A stretch of DNA of 64,000 bases. Origin: Rosa chinensis. Lineage: Eukaryota; Streptophyta; Magnoliopsida; Rosales; Rosaceae. Positions 52,489-62,341 of this stretch are shown piece by piece. A model generated the notes under the pieces. It ran no database searches and was not told where the DNA came from. It was given only the letters and a program-made list of their open reading frames with translations. A program made the position numbers and the translations under genes. The stretch is taken from contig NC_037090.1 of the NCBI RefSeq assembly GCF_002994745.2, positions 40,605,001 to 40,669,000 on the forward strand, read 5' to 3'. Within the stretch, counting starts at the first letter, position 1; each line of letters starts with the position of its first letter.

Positions 52489-52739
52489 TTCACCAGAGTA
52501 GTTTCAAACATATATAACAAGATTGCATGTTACATTAGATACCCGCACTTACAACTCTACCAATATGATACCTGAAGTCATATTTTTGTATTTACATCAT
52601 ATTTCTGTCAGTCCTCCGTCATATGTCCGTTATAAATGAACATGTGCCATGCATGTGATTAAAATGTTCGAGGATAAAATAGTTCTTTTACACAAACTTG
52701 TTAAAAATAATAATTAAAAAATTTGAAACAATAATCCAA

Positions 52740-53400
52740 GTTAATAAAAAAAAGGGTTCTGACCATTTATCCTAATTCTAGAAATTTTTTTCCTCCTTAC
52801 ATTTCATTTTTTTCCCCACTTACCTATAAAGACTCTAGTAATCTCTTTCCTAATACCCAATTAAGTTTTTTTTTTTTTACATAGAGAGAGAGAGAGAGGT
52901 CATAGGAGACTTCGCCAGAGTCCTGTCACCGGTCACGAGACTTTCGTCACTGGCCTTCGGACTTCTCTGGAAACCTCGTCGGAGGTCCTCATAAAGGTCG
53001 TCAGAGATCTCATAGGTCATCGGAGAGATTTATTGTCCCCAAATAAACATTTATTGCCTTCCAATAAACCTTTTATTGGGGGGGGGGGGGGGGGGGTAAA
53101 AGTTTATGAAACCTCACTGGAGGTCCCCAAAGAGGTCGTCGAATATCTCATAGGTGGCCGGAGAGGTTTATTGCCCCCCCCATAATAAACCCTTCGGTCG
53201 CCAGAATAGGAAATAATCTCTCTAAAATTAGACAAATGAAACTTTGATTGAGGAAGAATATGAGAAGATTACATCAATTCAAAACATTTTATTGGGGAGC
53301 AATAAGAATTTATTGAGGGGGCAATAAATGTTTATTGGGGGTTTATTGCCCCCAATAAAAAGTAAGGGATAATAGCAAAACTAACATATTTATATAGAAT
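52740..53400. repeat. Non-coding repeat with TTTATTGGGG / CCCCAATAAA words and poly(G)
   Basis: Inverted and direct copies of TTTATTG(G)n and (C)nAATAAA recur at 53028-53095, 53168-53195, 53285-53310 and 53320-53360. A run of about 20 G lies at 53078-53097. A phrase with CCTCACTGGAGGTCC-like content occurs twice (52970-53040 and 53107-53170). No gene is present. A MITE is possible, but its ends are not clear. Confidence 0.5.
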
Positions 53401-53946
53401 GTTAACAGTTTAGGTTTAAAACTCATTTTAATCTATTAAGGACCAGAAATTGATCCAAAGTCCCAAACTCCCACACCACACCTTATAGCAGAAGTCTGCA
53501 AGTAAATTATGCTGAAAAGCTATTGGATATGAAACTAGAGGTTTTGATAAAGGACCAAAGCCTAAACCATAAAAGGAACTAGTACATCAAGCTCAAAATG
53601 GTACATATAACCTAAAACCATGCTGATTGGTAAAGAAACATTATCAGACATAACTTAAAGAATGTTTGGAATAACAATTGCCAATTCGGTAATATTTACA
53701 AACAAACCATTATCCCAAGACTTTGACGCAAAATAGAAGCTAGCCAAACTAACCTCATCAGGATCTCAAGTATATATATGGATATCACAAAACACCTATA
53801 TTCAAGTTGAGGAAGAAGATTCTCCAGCCTTATCACTCTTAGTGTCCTTCTCCTCCTCCTTGACTGCAACGAGGTAAGCGGCACTATCTTTCTTTTTAGT
53901 TGTGGTCTTTTTCTCCTCAACCTTTAAATTCTTGAGAAGCCCAGCA

Positions 53947-54191
53947 TGTTAGAATAAGAGAATGATATGAAACAGAAAAGGATTATTGGAACTGAATTGT
54001 TATCATTGATTGAAAGAAGCTTTGTATAAATAGAGCGTACAAAACAACTAAGCAAAAAAAAAACTAGAAACAAGTATCCCACGATTAACAACTCCTAAGA
54101 TCATGGGATGACTTGATAAAACAAAACAAACTCCTAGTCGACTAGGACTTTACTTATTCAAGACTAATTCAAATAAATAAAACACCTAACA
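53947..54191 (-). repeat. 3' LTR of the copia element
   Basis: 245 bp, TGTTAG...CTAACA. It is paired with the LTR at 57952-58187. Confidence 0.9.
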
Positions 54192-54215
54192 ATTGCCCCC
54201 TCAAACTGATAGTCA

Positions 54216-54494
54216 TCAAGACATTAGTTTACAGAAGAAGCTCCAGCAAGTCAGTCCACATGCATCAGTAACATTACCAACAACTTCTTTCAATGAACAC
54301 ATACCAAGTAGTCCTCGCAGCTTCATGAATGTAGAAATCTTGAGGGGGTTGATTAGGATATCAACAATTTGATCTTCACTTCTACAATGAACCAACTCAA
54401 TGATGCCATCCTTTGTCAAATCTGATCTTCCTGTTTGTTCTTTGAGATTGTGAGCTTGGAGCTGCTGCTTGAGCTTCATGTATTGGCTGCTCAT
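54216..54494 (-). pseudogene. Copia RNase H C-terminal remnant
   Basis: The frame includes GIIELVHCRSEDQIVDILIN followed by PLKISTFMKLRGLLGMC, the conserved end of the copia polyprotein after the RNase H domain. It directly follows the tail of the integrase region (QLQIPPTKDMTNEQPIHEAQ) in an overlapping frame, so the reverse transcriptase between them has been deleted. Confidence 0.8.
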
Positions 54495-55989
54495 TTGTCA
54501 TGTCTTTGGTAGGAGGGATTTGCAGCTGCACTCCTATTTGTTCTTTATCAAAGCTCATAGGTATTTGCTGCTGTTGGGTGCTCTTTTTTGCCCACTTCCA
54601 TGTGCTCTCCTCATCAAAAACAACATTTCGGCTGATTACAATCTTCTTAGTGATGGGATAATACAATTTGTAGGCTTTGGATTGCTCACTCACTCCAAGA
54701 AATATGCATTTTTCACCCTTGTCATCAAGCTTCTTTCTTTTTTGATCTGGAATATGACCATAAGCAATGCAACCAAATATTTTGAAGTGATTAACAACAG
54801 GTTTACCTCCATTCCATGCCTTTGTGGAGTCATATTTTGAACAGAAAATGTAGGGCTGCTGTTCAATATATGAATGCTCCAATTCACTGCCTCTAACCAA
54901 AAAGACTTCCAAATTCCTCCTTTTGCAAGCATGCTTCATATCATATTTACAATAGTACGATTCTTCCTTTCACATACACCATTTTGCTGTGGTGTATAGG
55001 CTGTAGTAAGCTAATTCCGAATTCCATGCAAGGCACAAAAACTCACAAACTCCTATGAGTTGTACTCACCACCACGATCAGTCCTTAAGATCTTTTTTTT
55101 ATTTTTTCTTTTGAAAAAGAGGATCAAAGGATTTCACTCTTACCCCCATGGTTACTCGAATCTAGGACCTCAAGATCTTAATAGGTCTGTCAACCTCCTT
55201 TTCAACTAGAACTTTAAAGCTTCTAAATGTAGCAAGAACTTCTAACTTTTCTAACAAAAAATAAACCCATGTTTTCCGGCTATAATCATCAACAAAAGAA
55301 ATAAAAAATCTCTTTTTACCATTAGATTCCAGAGAGATGGGTCCACATATGTCAGAATGAACTAGCTCAAGTGGTGCACGAGCTCTCCACACTTTTCCTT
55401 TTAGGAATGACTCACGAAGCTGCTTGCCAACACAACAATCTTCACATACTTTGTTGGAGGGAGGACAGATTTGAGGAAGACCAGTAACCATCTTCTTCTG
55501 ATATAGTGTTTGCAAACCATTAAAATTCAAATGGCCATAGCAAAAATGCCAAAGCCATGTTGAATCTTTTATCTTGGTCAACTTGCAAGAATGAGCACTC
55601 TTAATTAGCTGTGAAAACAACCTGTTTGGAGTCATCTTAACATGAGCAATTAGACCCCCTTGAGGATCATAAACTTCATAAGCACCTTCCCTGATTGTAG
55701 ACACATATCCTTTCTCTTGAAGCTGACCAATACTCAACAAATTACTCTTCAAATCAAGAACATAGAACATATTTGAAATTGTTTCAATATGATCAGCTTT
55801 AGTTCTAATTCGAATATCTCCTATCCCCATAACGTTAATAGTAGAACTATCACCAAACCTCACAATAGTGTGAAAAGCTTCATCCAAAACAGAGAAAAAT
55901 GACTTACTACCACACATATGATTGTTGCACCCGGAGTCTAAGTACCATGTGTTTGCTTCAGGCTTTTCCTTCACATGAAATATCATCAA
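54397..55989 (-). pseudogene. Copia protease-integrase region, disrupted
   Basis: The minus-strand frame from 55989 begins with the protease-linked segment TWYLDSGCNNHMCGSKSFF, which has the DSG active site. It then shows the GAG-pre-integrase zinc motif (HFCYGHLNFNGL...CEDCCVGKQ) and the integrase core (LVHSDICGPISLESNGKKRF, FVDDYSRKTWVYFL). It stops at a SINE-like insertion (55095-55171) and resumes with TDRGGEY-type and PQQNGV-type sequence between 55080 and 54960. It continues to 54397 with IFGCIAYGHIPDQKRKKLDD and KCIFLGVSEQSKAYKLY. Frameshifts and stops show that it is inactive. Confidence 0.85.
55095..55171 (-). mobile_element. 5'-truncated SINE-like insertion in the copia integrase
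   Basis: A 77-bp insert splits the integrase codons and is flanked by AAGATCTT on both sides (55087-55094 and 55172-55179). On the minus strand it begins GAGGTCCTAGATTCGAG, resembling a tRNA-type box B, and ends in an A-rich tail. An A-rich 3' end, an 8-bp duplication and a box B remnant fit a truncated tRNA-derived SINE. Confidence 0.65.
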
Positions 55990-55999
55990 AAGTGTCTCT

Positions 56000-56375
56000 T
56001 CTTCCTCTTCATTTTTCTCTGCAAAATTGGATTGCTCCCCATTCTTTGGTTTGTCTTTGTGAAGCTTCGCATAACACTTCGAATGAAAGTGTCCGAGCCC
56101 GTGACATCTGAAGCATTCAACCTTGGACTTATCAAAATGCCCCCTGCGTCTACCTTAGGAGTTTGAGGACTGATGATAGTAAGAGTGAAGATCATGTTTG
56201 GTCCTATCGTAGGAGTAAAGATCATGTCTGGTCCTACTGCCATTGCCATCTCGAATGCCTCTGCCTCTGCCTCTCCAAGTGCCACGACCTCTTCCTCTTG
56301 TCGCAAAATCACCATTGGTTGCAACCTTCAATGTTGCTTGCTCCTTTCCATTGTGTCGATTAAGTCTCCTCTGTT
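56000..56375 (-). pseudogene. Copia gag C-terminal region with zinc knuckle
   Basis: The frame reads RRLNRHNGKEQATLKVATNG, then an Arg/Gly-rich stretch. After a frameshift a knuckle-like CFRCHGLGHFHSKCYAKL (CX2CX4HX4C) is visible near 56060-56115. This part of gag follows the foreign insert. Confidence 0.75.
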
Positions 56376-57384
56376 CCATATCTCATGGTTTTGAGAAAAG
56401 GTATATGCCATTGTTGGCTTCTAATGGTTGGAATGGTACATATTTCCTAAGAGACAGGTTTGGAGATGTTGTTGGTGTCTTCAAACCCAGAGATGAGGAG
56501 TATGGATCAATAAATAACCCCAGGGGAAAGTATTAGCTATCAGATGATCTAAAGAAAGTGGTGGAGGTCGGAGGAGGGGCTGAAAGGGAAATGGCAGCTT
56601 ATCTCTTGGATCATGGGTTTGTTGATGTTCCTTTGACACTGATGGTTAAGTGTTTCAAGAAGTTTGTTGATGATGCTTCACAAGCCAATGAGAAGGTTGG
56701 TTCACTGCAAAAGTATGTGAAGCACAAAAAGGAAGTTTAGATGAGTTTGGTTGTGGCTGTTTTTCGACTCATGATGTGCATAAGTTATCAGCTTTGGATA
56801 TTAGAATTGCTAACATAGATAGACACATGGCAAATATGTTGGTTGCCCATGATGGCAAACTAATTCATATTGATCATGGCTGCTGCTTGCCAACCAATGC
56901 TAATTTTGAAGCAGGCTGTAAGTTTGAATGGCCTCAGCACAATCCTCATATTCAACTGTTGTTGTTGACGACATCAGAGATCTTGAGGTAGAAAAAGATA
57001 TTGCACTGTTAAAGGAGAACCGAATTGACCTCATAAGGTCTGAAATCACTCTAAAGATCTGTACGATGCTTTTGAAGAAAGGGGTGGAAAGCGGCCTTAC
57101 TCCATATGAAATTGGGTACAGAATGATGAGGAAGAATGAGCATGACAAATCTTCTCTCAAAAAGTTGATAGAAGAGGCATGAGAAGCTCATGGAAATGAT
57201 GGTTGGTTGTTGGATCATGTATTATCCATGATTGATGGTAAGCTGTTTCAAGAGCTAACTAATCATCCTATATAGTTCTTTCAAGTGTAGTTGGCTTACT
57301 ACCTAAGCTTTTTGGCTTCCTGTATAGCTCCACGTTTTGGCATGCACTTGCTCTAGAAACTCTCCTGTTACCAACATCTATAAT
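56376..57384 (+). pseudogene. Phosphatidylinositol 4-kinase gamma fragment captured in the copia element
   Basis: Plant type II PI4K gamma proteins are kinase-like proteins with an FKPRDEE / KPTDEE nucleotide-binding motif. Here the plus strand encodes NGWNGTYFLRDRFGDVVGVF then KPRDEEYGSINNPRG, EREMAAYLLDHGFVDVPLTL, VGSLQKYVKHKKEV, SALDIRIANIDRHMANMLVA, LIHIDHGCCLPTN and, in another frame, EKDIALLKENRIDLIRSEIT and MLLKKGVESGLTPYEIGYRM. The kinase residues of the IAN(I)DRH loop and of IDHG are still present. Stops at about 56537 and 56738 and shifts near 56760 and 56930 destroy the frame. The N-terminal ubiquitin-like part is absent. The fragment runs antisense to copia gag and replaces part of it, roughly 40 codons. 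No poly(A) tail is visible. Confidence 0.85.
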
Positions 57385-57409
57385 ATCTTCTTCACCACAG
57401 TAACATCTT

Positions 57410-57720
57410 ACATTTGTTCGCCATGGATCCGCATCTTATTTTCCATGGACATAACTCTTGAGAAATAATCTAAAACGGACTCACCAACCTTCATCTCCAG
57501 AGTCTCAAACCCTCTGCGAAGTGCTTAAAGTTGAGAATGTTGGACTCTTGCATTGCCTTGATATTTCTTTTTCATCAAGTCCCATATTTGCTTGGATGTA
57601 TCATTTTGGAGAATGGTCTCCAAAAGTGAGCGATCAATTGCCTGAAAGAGGTAATTCTTTATCTTGAGATCTTTCAGCTTAAGTTCTTCCAATGTCCTCC
57701 TTTGTGCAACCGTCATACCC
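57410..57720 (-). pseudogene. Copia gag N-terminal region
   Basis: The minus-strand frame reads QRRTLEELKLKDLKIKNYLF, then QAIDRSLLETILQNDTSKQI and WDLMKKKYQGNARV, a typical UBN2-type gag of plant copia. After a frameshift it reads MKVGESVLDYFSRVMSMENK and MRIHGEQM, and it breaks off near DVTVVKKIL at about 57385 where the PI4K insert begins. Confidence 0.8.
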
Positions 57721-57951
57721 TCTCCAGTGACAGAATAGCCGGTTTCAATGAGGCTAGCTCCAATACTCCTTCGACCTTAAGAAGTTCTCCATTAACATGC
57801 TCCAATGGTCCTAGTGACCATCGAAGCATGGTATTGAATGCTGCATGTTGTTGTTCTCTGTTGCCATAACCCTTGCTGCTGTAAGACACACAAAGCTGTT
57901 GCGCTTCACCTCAGGCCCAATGGGGGGCTCTGATACTAGATTGTTAGAATA

Positions 57952-58187
57952 AGATAACGATATGAAACAGAGAAGGATTATTGGAACTGAATTGTTATCA
58001 TTAATTGAAAGAAGCTCTGTATAAATAGAGCGTACAAAACAACTAAGCAGAAAAAAGTGGAAACAACTATCGCATGATTAACAACTCCTAAGATCATGGG
58101 ATTCCCCTAAAGACTTGGTTTACAAACTCCTAGTAGACTAGGACTTTACTTATTCAAAACTAATTCAAATAAATAAAACACCTAACA
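57952..58187 (-). repeat. 5' LTR of the copia element
   Basis: 236 bp, TGTTAG...CTAACA. The sequence on its inner side holds the AGTATCAGAGCC primer-binding site. Confidence 0.9.
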
Positions 58188-58289
58188 TAGCAGCTGCTTT
58201 AGCATGTTCATTTTCTTCTTCAGGCTTTTGGGACTCAGTAACTTTCTGGCACAATCTCCGCAACCCCCTCCCTTCTCTCTGCCTCAAAA

Positions 58290-58535
58290 CCACCATATAT
58301 GCCGCCGCTCCACCTCAAAACGTCGTCTTCTCGTGGCATTCCCCAACCAACAAGTACTCGATCTCCAACCACGACCTCGACTCCCGAGGCTTCCTCCTCC
58401 ACCGCACCACCGCCGACCTCAATCTCGACCACCTTCACAAGGTCTTCATTGCCGTCGGGTTCCCTAAGCAGGACCCGGCCAAGATTTGGATTGCCTTGGA
58501 CTACACTAACTCGCTTCTTTACCTCCAGTACGCCA
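58290..58535 (+). pseudogene. GC-rich coding fragment, family not recognised
   Basis: The plus-strand frame YAAAPPQNVVFSWHSPTNKY continues as SISNHDLDSRGFLLHRTTAD, LNLDHLHKVFIAVGFPKQDP and AKIWIALDYTNSLLYLQ without stops. Codon use and composition are clearly gene-like and unlike the flanking repeats. No start codon or continuation is clear. The opposite-strand frame (58235-58579) is probably its shadow. It may be a fragment of a captured or lost gene. Confidence 0.4.
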
Positions 58536-58964
58536 AGACGATGATGACGATGATGGTAATGAGGAGGAGATGCTGCCAAGACTAATTTTACTTACAGGCT
58601 GGAAAGAGATTGGAGAGCGGAGTGGATAGAGGGGAAAAAAATGCAAACAGTACCTGACCTTTGGCCCATTAGTAACTTTAGTACCTGACAAAAAAAAAAT
58701 ATCACTTTGGTACTTGAAGTTCGGACCCCGACCCAACTTTAGTACCTAAAACACTGTTGGTCATTACAGCATTAGTCAACTGTCAAACTTTGAGGGGTAT
58801 TCTCATCATTTCACTAAATTTTTTCTTCTTCCTCAAGCTCGCTTCGTCTTCTTCTTCCTCCCAACTCTCCCATCATCTTCTCAAGACCATTGCCAAAAGA
58901 ATGAAAGCCAGAATTGGGGCAAACTAACTTCATTTCTTGGATGCCTGAATAATGGCCTTGTTGC

Positions 58965-59205
58965 GATTATGTTACAAAGGTGAAGCAGTTGCTGGAAGAA
59001 GCAGGAGGTTCTACTTGATGTTTTCCTCTGGTACCGTTGGCCTCTGCTGCAGGCATGAGTACATAAATTCATCATCATCTATTATGTTACAAAGGTGAAG
59101 TAGTTGCTGGAAGAAGTAGGAGGTTTTGCTTGATGTTTTCCTCTGGTGCCGTTGGCCTCTGCTGCAGGTATGAGTACATAAATTCATCATCATCTACTAA
59201 AGCTG
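58965..59205. repeat. Two-copy tandem repeat of about 115 bp
   Basis: Each copy contains TGTTACAAAGGTGAAG, TTGCTGGAAGAAG, TTGATGTTTTCCTCTGG and TGAGTACATAAATTCATCAT. They lie inside the 58634-60228 element. The frames at 58881-59193 derive from this repeat. Confidence 0.85.
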
Positions 59206-59396
59206 GTGCTGCATCACCTATTTATTCACCGCCAGAAAACAAAATATGAGATTAACAACCAAATAGGTTGGAATAAAACCTAGAAAACAAAATAATGAAA
59301 ACAAAAAAATTTGAAGTTTATATTGATTTCGTTTTTTATTTTGCATTTTCTTTCTCGATCTTCCAAATAGAAATGGAAAATCTCGATCAGATGTGA

Positions 59397-59446
59397 GAGA
59401 GAGAGAGAGTGGATCACATTAGAGAGAGAAAGAGACAGTGGATCAA

Positions 59447-59491
<45 letters not shown>
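59397..59491. repeat. (GA)n microsatellite
   Basis: GA tracts lie at about 59397-59410 and 59450-59491. A further (GA)n(GAA)n tract lies at 59969-60013 and an ATA tract at 60030-60058. Confidence 0.95.
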
Positions 59492-59492
<1 letters not shown>

Positions 59493-59572
59493 AAATCCAA
59501 AACTCCACAAAAGGAGTTCCAGAAGCAACGACAAGACTTGCAGAGGCTGCAAATTAGAGATCAAACTGATCA

Positions 59573-59890
59573 TTAGTACCTCCGCTCATAGATGTAAACC
59601 AAAGGTACCCCTTCTTTTTTGCCCCTTCCCCGACACGACCTCAGATGGCCCAATAGCCCCTTGATGTAGAGCTCCGCGTAACCCGGGTTTGTGTCAGCTT
59701 CTCTCGGGTCAGTGCTGGAGCTGGGCCAACCCGTCTCTGTCACAATCAACGAAATGTTCTTGTGTCCGGCGATGGCCATGGCGGAGATGACGGCGTCGAC
59801 CATCATGTCAAAGAGATTCTGATAGCGCACACCGGTGGTTATGTCGTCTCGGAAACTGAAGGGGTGCTCCTGAAAGAGAGGGAATCTGAT
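59573..59890 (-). pseudogene. Glucan endo-1,3-beta-glucosidase (GH17) fragment
   Basis: GH17 enzymes cleave callose-type beta-1,3-glucans. The minus-strand frame reads FRDDITTGVRYQNLFDMMVD, then AVISAMAIAGHKNISLIVTE and TGWPSSSTDPREADTNPGYA, and ends ELYIKGLLGHLRS. The VTETGWPSS block is the GH17 signature and contains the catalytic nucleophile Glu. Only about 100 residues remain of a protein normally over 300 residues long. There is no signal peptide, N-terminal half or C-terminal domain. It lies inside a TIR element, so it is most simply a captured gene fragment. Confidence 0.8.
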
Positions 59891-60029
59891 CGAAATCTCG
59901 CTCCGAGATCAAACAGCTGTGTTGCTTCTCGGGAAATCTTTCTCCAGCAGCCCAATTCGCTCGAGCTTGAAGAAGAGAGAGAGAGAGAGAGAGAAGAAGA
60001 AGAAGAAGAAGAGAGTGCGTGGAAATTAA

Positions 60030-60060
<31 letters not shown>

Positions 60061-60228
60061 TTAGAGTTGAAATTACTTATATGTCCTTCAATTTATGTCA
60101 GGTGGCTAACGCCGTAACAGCCAATAGTGTTTTAGGTACTAAAGTTGGGTCAGGGTCTGAATTTCAGGTACCAAAGTGATATTTAAAGTTACTAATGGGC
60201 CAAAGGTCATGTACTATTTGCATTTTTC

Positions 60229-60900
60229 AGATTTGTTAATTGTGAATGATTTGTAATTTCATAATTATTCAAAGGTTATAATTGACATTTTACCTTTAAA
60301 TGGCGTAAGTGAGGATTCTTCTTTGTTGGTGGGGTAAAATAAGGCCCCTAAAAAAAATCCTAAAGCCTAGAAACCCAAATCACGCTATTGAAGAAATGCT
60401 CTGAGCTCCAATTTCTCAGGGTAGATAGTGGCGAGTAGCAGTGGAAAGAATGAGAGTGGTGGTGGGTTGGATTCAGAGACTGGGTCTTGTTTGGTTTTGC
60501 CAAGGAATGCAACCCCTGCACCAATTAAGTCGGTAACAAAACATATTTGAAAGACGAGCAATCACATTAGGATGCAAACTTGTGATTAAATCAAAGTTTA
60601 ATTTGAAAGATTCTCTTTTGTCTTGCTCTCCTCTACTTCATTATCTAGGTCGGAGGACATGAACATCAAAAACCCAAATGAAGGCTCATTGGAAGAAGGC
60701 CAGAAGAGGACTTGCTTCGATTGCAGTACCTTCAATACCTTTTTGTGGAGAGGCGATCCAGCTGGGCCTAAGGTGATTTTCACCTCCCAACAACCCTAAT
60801 GGAGCCCACAAGGAGAGAAAGAGAATAATAAAAGTTTGCCGGCGACATCGGGTTCACTGCAGTAGAAGTGGAGGTCACGACCTCCTCTTTTGTTTGATAT
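60229..60900. other. Stretch with no assignable gene
   Basis: A few codons near 60430-60530 look coding (plus strand ESGGGLDSETGSCLVLPRNA before a possible donor CGGTAACAA). A 61-codon minus-strand frame lies at 60598-60783. Neither resembles a family I know. Confidence 0.25.
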
Positions 60901-60917
60901 TTCACGTGTGTTCTGAA

Positions 60918-61218
60918 TGTTTTTTTTTTTTTTTTTGAGATGAACACACGTGGTCAGAAAAAGTTGTTACATAGAGCACACCATAAAATCTATCCTAAAC
61001 ACAGAATAAGCGACCTAGCATACTCCTAACACACCCACCTTTTAGAGCAAAGAAAACTATAGGGCAACGGTCCTTGAAGACTGTATTGGTGATGATCAAG
61101 TTGCTCTTCTCATCAGTCATTTCTTACGAATATTTTTTTTCTAGTTAGTGTATTTTTTAACTTTTTTATTATTTTAATTTTATTATTATTATTATTATTA
61201 TTTTATCTTTTCTTTCTT
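60918..61218. repeat. T-rich and ATT-rich tract beside the LINE 3' end
   Basis: Poly(T) at about 60921-60938, ATT repeats at 61180-61204 and further T runs to 61230. These may include the poly(A) tail of the minus-strand LINE and an older poly(A) insertion. Confidence 0.5.
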
Positions 61219-61756
61219 CTTTTTTTTTTAATCAAAGGATACTGCATTCAAAGAGGTATAATTACCTCAAGTGATTATAATCAGTCTTTAGAATTGCCAG
61301 AATGAAATCTGGAGGTTCCGCTAACCACATGGACACATTATTTGCTTCTTAGGCAGCGCACTACCTAAACAATGATTTACTCTATTACACAGCCTTGGAG
61401 TGTATTGTACCGCAATATCCGGCCTTTGATGCAGTTCCTAACGAATGTCATCAATAATTCCCTCATCATTGACATGAGTAAACTGTGCGTCAGCAATGCA
61501 AGAGACAACTTCCAAGCAATCCGTTTCAACGATGATATTTCTAGCTTCATGGTTGACACCATCCTCAAGCCCTCCTTGATAGCATACAGTTCTACCTGTC
61601 TTGCAAAAGCTACAGCAGGTATAGGAGTTGCAAAGGCAGCCCAGAACTGTCTTGTATCATCACGTAGGACACCTCCATGAGCAATATTAGGAAGGAAACT
61701 ACCATCAACATTGAGCTTCCATTTCCCTGCAGCTGCCGGTTTCCAATATTGTTTCT

Positions 61757-61811
61757 GCTTTTGGGGGGGGGGGGGGGCCAGGTTTGTCCAGTTGGGGGCC
61801 AGGTTTGTCCA
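61757..61811. repeat. Poly(G) and 20-bp duplication in the LINE RNase H region
   Basis: A run of about 15 G is followed by two adjacent copies of GCCAGGTTTGTCCAGTTG. The unit is repeated in the encoded protein as LDKPGPQ / LDKPGPP. Confidence 0.8.
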
Positions 61812-62316
61812 GTTGTTGTGCTTTGCCAAATTCATCAAGCCAAACTAACGAGCTAAGGACTATATTCTTAGCAGATTGCTTTGTATTATGCCATAACATA
61901 TCATTCCTGTTTTTCCACAAGGCCCATAGAAAGGTGTAAAGCATAGTCCAGTAGCCAATCCTTAAACTCAATCCGCAGTAGTAAGCTTCGACCTGAATTA
62001 AATGGGGGTGTTGTTAGTATTTCAGCTGCAATAGGGCAGTGACAGAAGACATGGGCAATGTCCTCATATCTATGGGAACATAATAGACAATGGAGATCAC
62101 CCATATATATAGCCTTTAGTAGTGAGTTTTGCTCTTGTAGGCAGTAGATTTGAGCAAGCACGCCACATACAAATTTGAACCTTTCCCGGTATCTTTGCCT
62201 TTCAAATCCTATGCCATAATTCTTTAAACGGGTCCCCTTGAGATGTAGAGGCCAATACATGTTCTAACACCTTTGTTCTAGCAATCCAGTAAGCAGTTTT
62301 AACAAAATAAAAGCTT

Positions 62317-62341
62317 TTTTTTTTTTTTTTTTTTTTTTTTT
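62317..62341. repeat. Poly(T) run inside the LINE
   Basis: About 25 T residues separate the thumb-like part from the zf-RVT part of ORF2. Codons expected between these parts are missing, so the run marks a deletion or a small poly(A) insertion. Confidence 0.8.

Larger units (their letters stand above)
53947..58187 (-). mobile_element. Ty1/copia retrotransposon, minus orientation, defective
   Basis: The LTRs are 53947-54191 (3') and 57952-58187 (5'), both TGTTAGAATAAG...CACCTAACA and about 90% alike. The target duplication is CAGCA (53942-53946) against TAGCA (58188-58192), one mismatch. The PBS-type sequence AGTATCAGAGCC (minus strand, about 57930-57950) matches the usual initiator tRNA-Met site of plant copia elements. 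A polypurine tract (TTTGAGGGGGCAAT on the minus strand) abuts the 3' LTR at 54192. The order on the minus strand is gag, foreign insert, gag zinc-knuckle region, protease, integrase, then a jump to the RNase H end. Most of the reverse transcriptase is deleted, so the copy is non-autonomous. Confidence 0.9.
53802..58250 (-). pseudogene. 3' coding end of an unidentified gene, interrupted by the copia element
   Basis: Left of the copia (53946-53802, minus strand) a frame reads GLLKNLKVEEKKTTTKKKDS and continues to a serine-rich end and a stop at 53802-53804. Right of it (58188-58250) the frame reads VTESQKPEEENEHAKAAA. Removing the copia and one target copy joins them in frame. The product is a charged Lys/Glu-rich C-terminal tail with no diagnostic motif, and I do not recognise the family. 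The upstream exons are not visible in the window. Confidence 0.55.
58634..60228. mobile_element. Long-TIR (Mutator-like) element carrying a beta-1,3-glucanase fragment
   Basis: About 150 bp at 58634-58785 is repeated inverted at 60080-60228. Shared blocks are AGTACCTGACCTTTGGCCCA, ATATCACTTTGGTAC and CCCAACTTTAGTACCTAAAA. The tips are GAAAAAAATGC and its inverse. Long A-rich TIRs fit Mutator-like elements, but no 9-bp duplication is evident at these tips, so the class is tentative. Inside are a tandem repeat, GA microsatellites and a GH17 fragment. There is no transposase. Confidence 0.65.
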
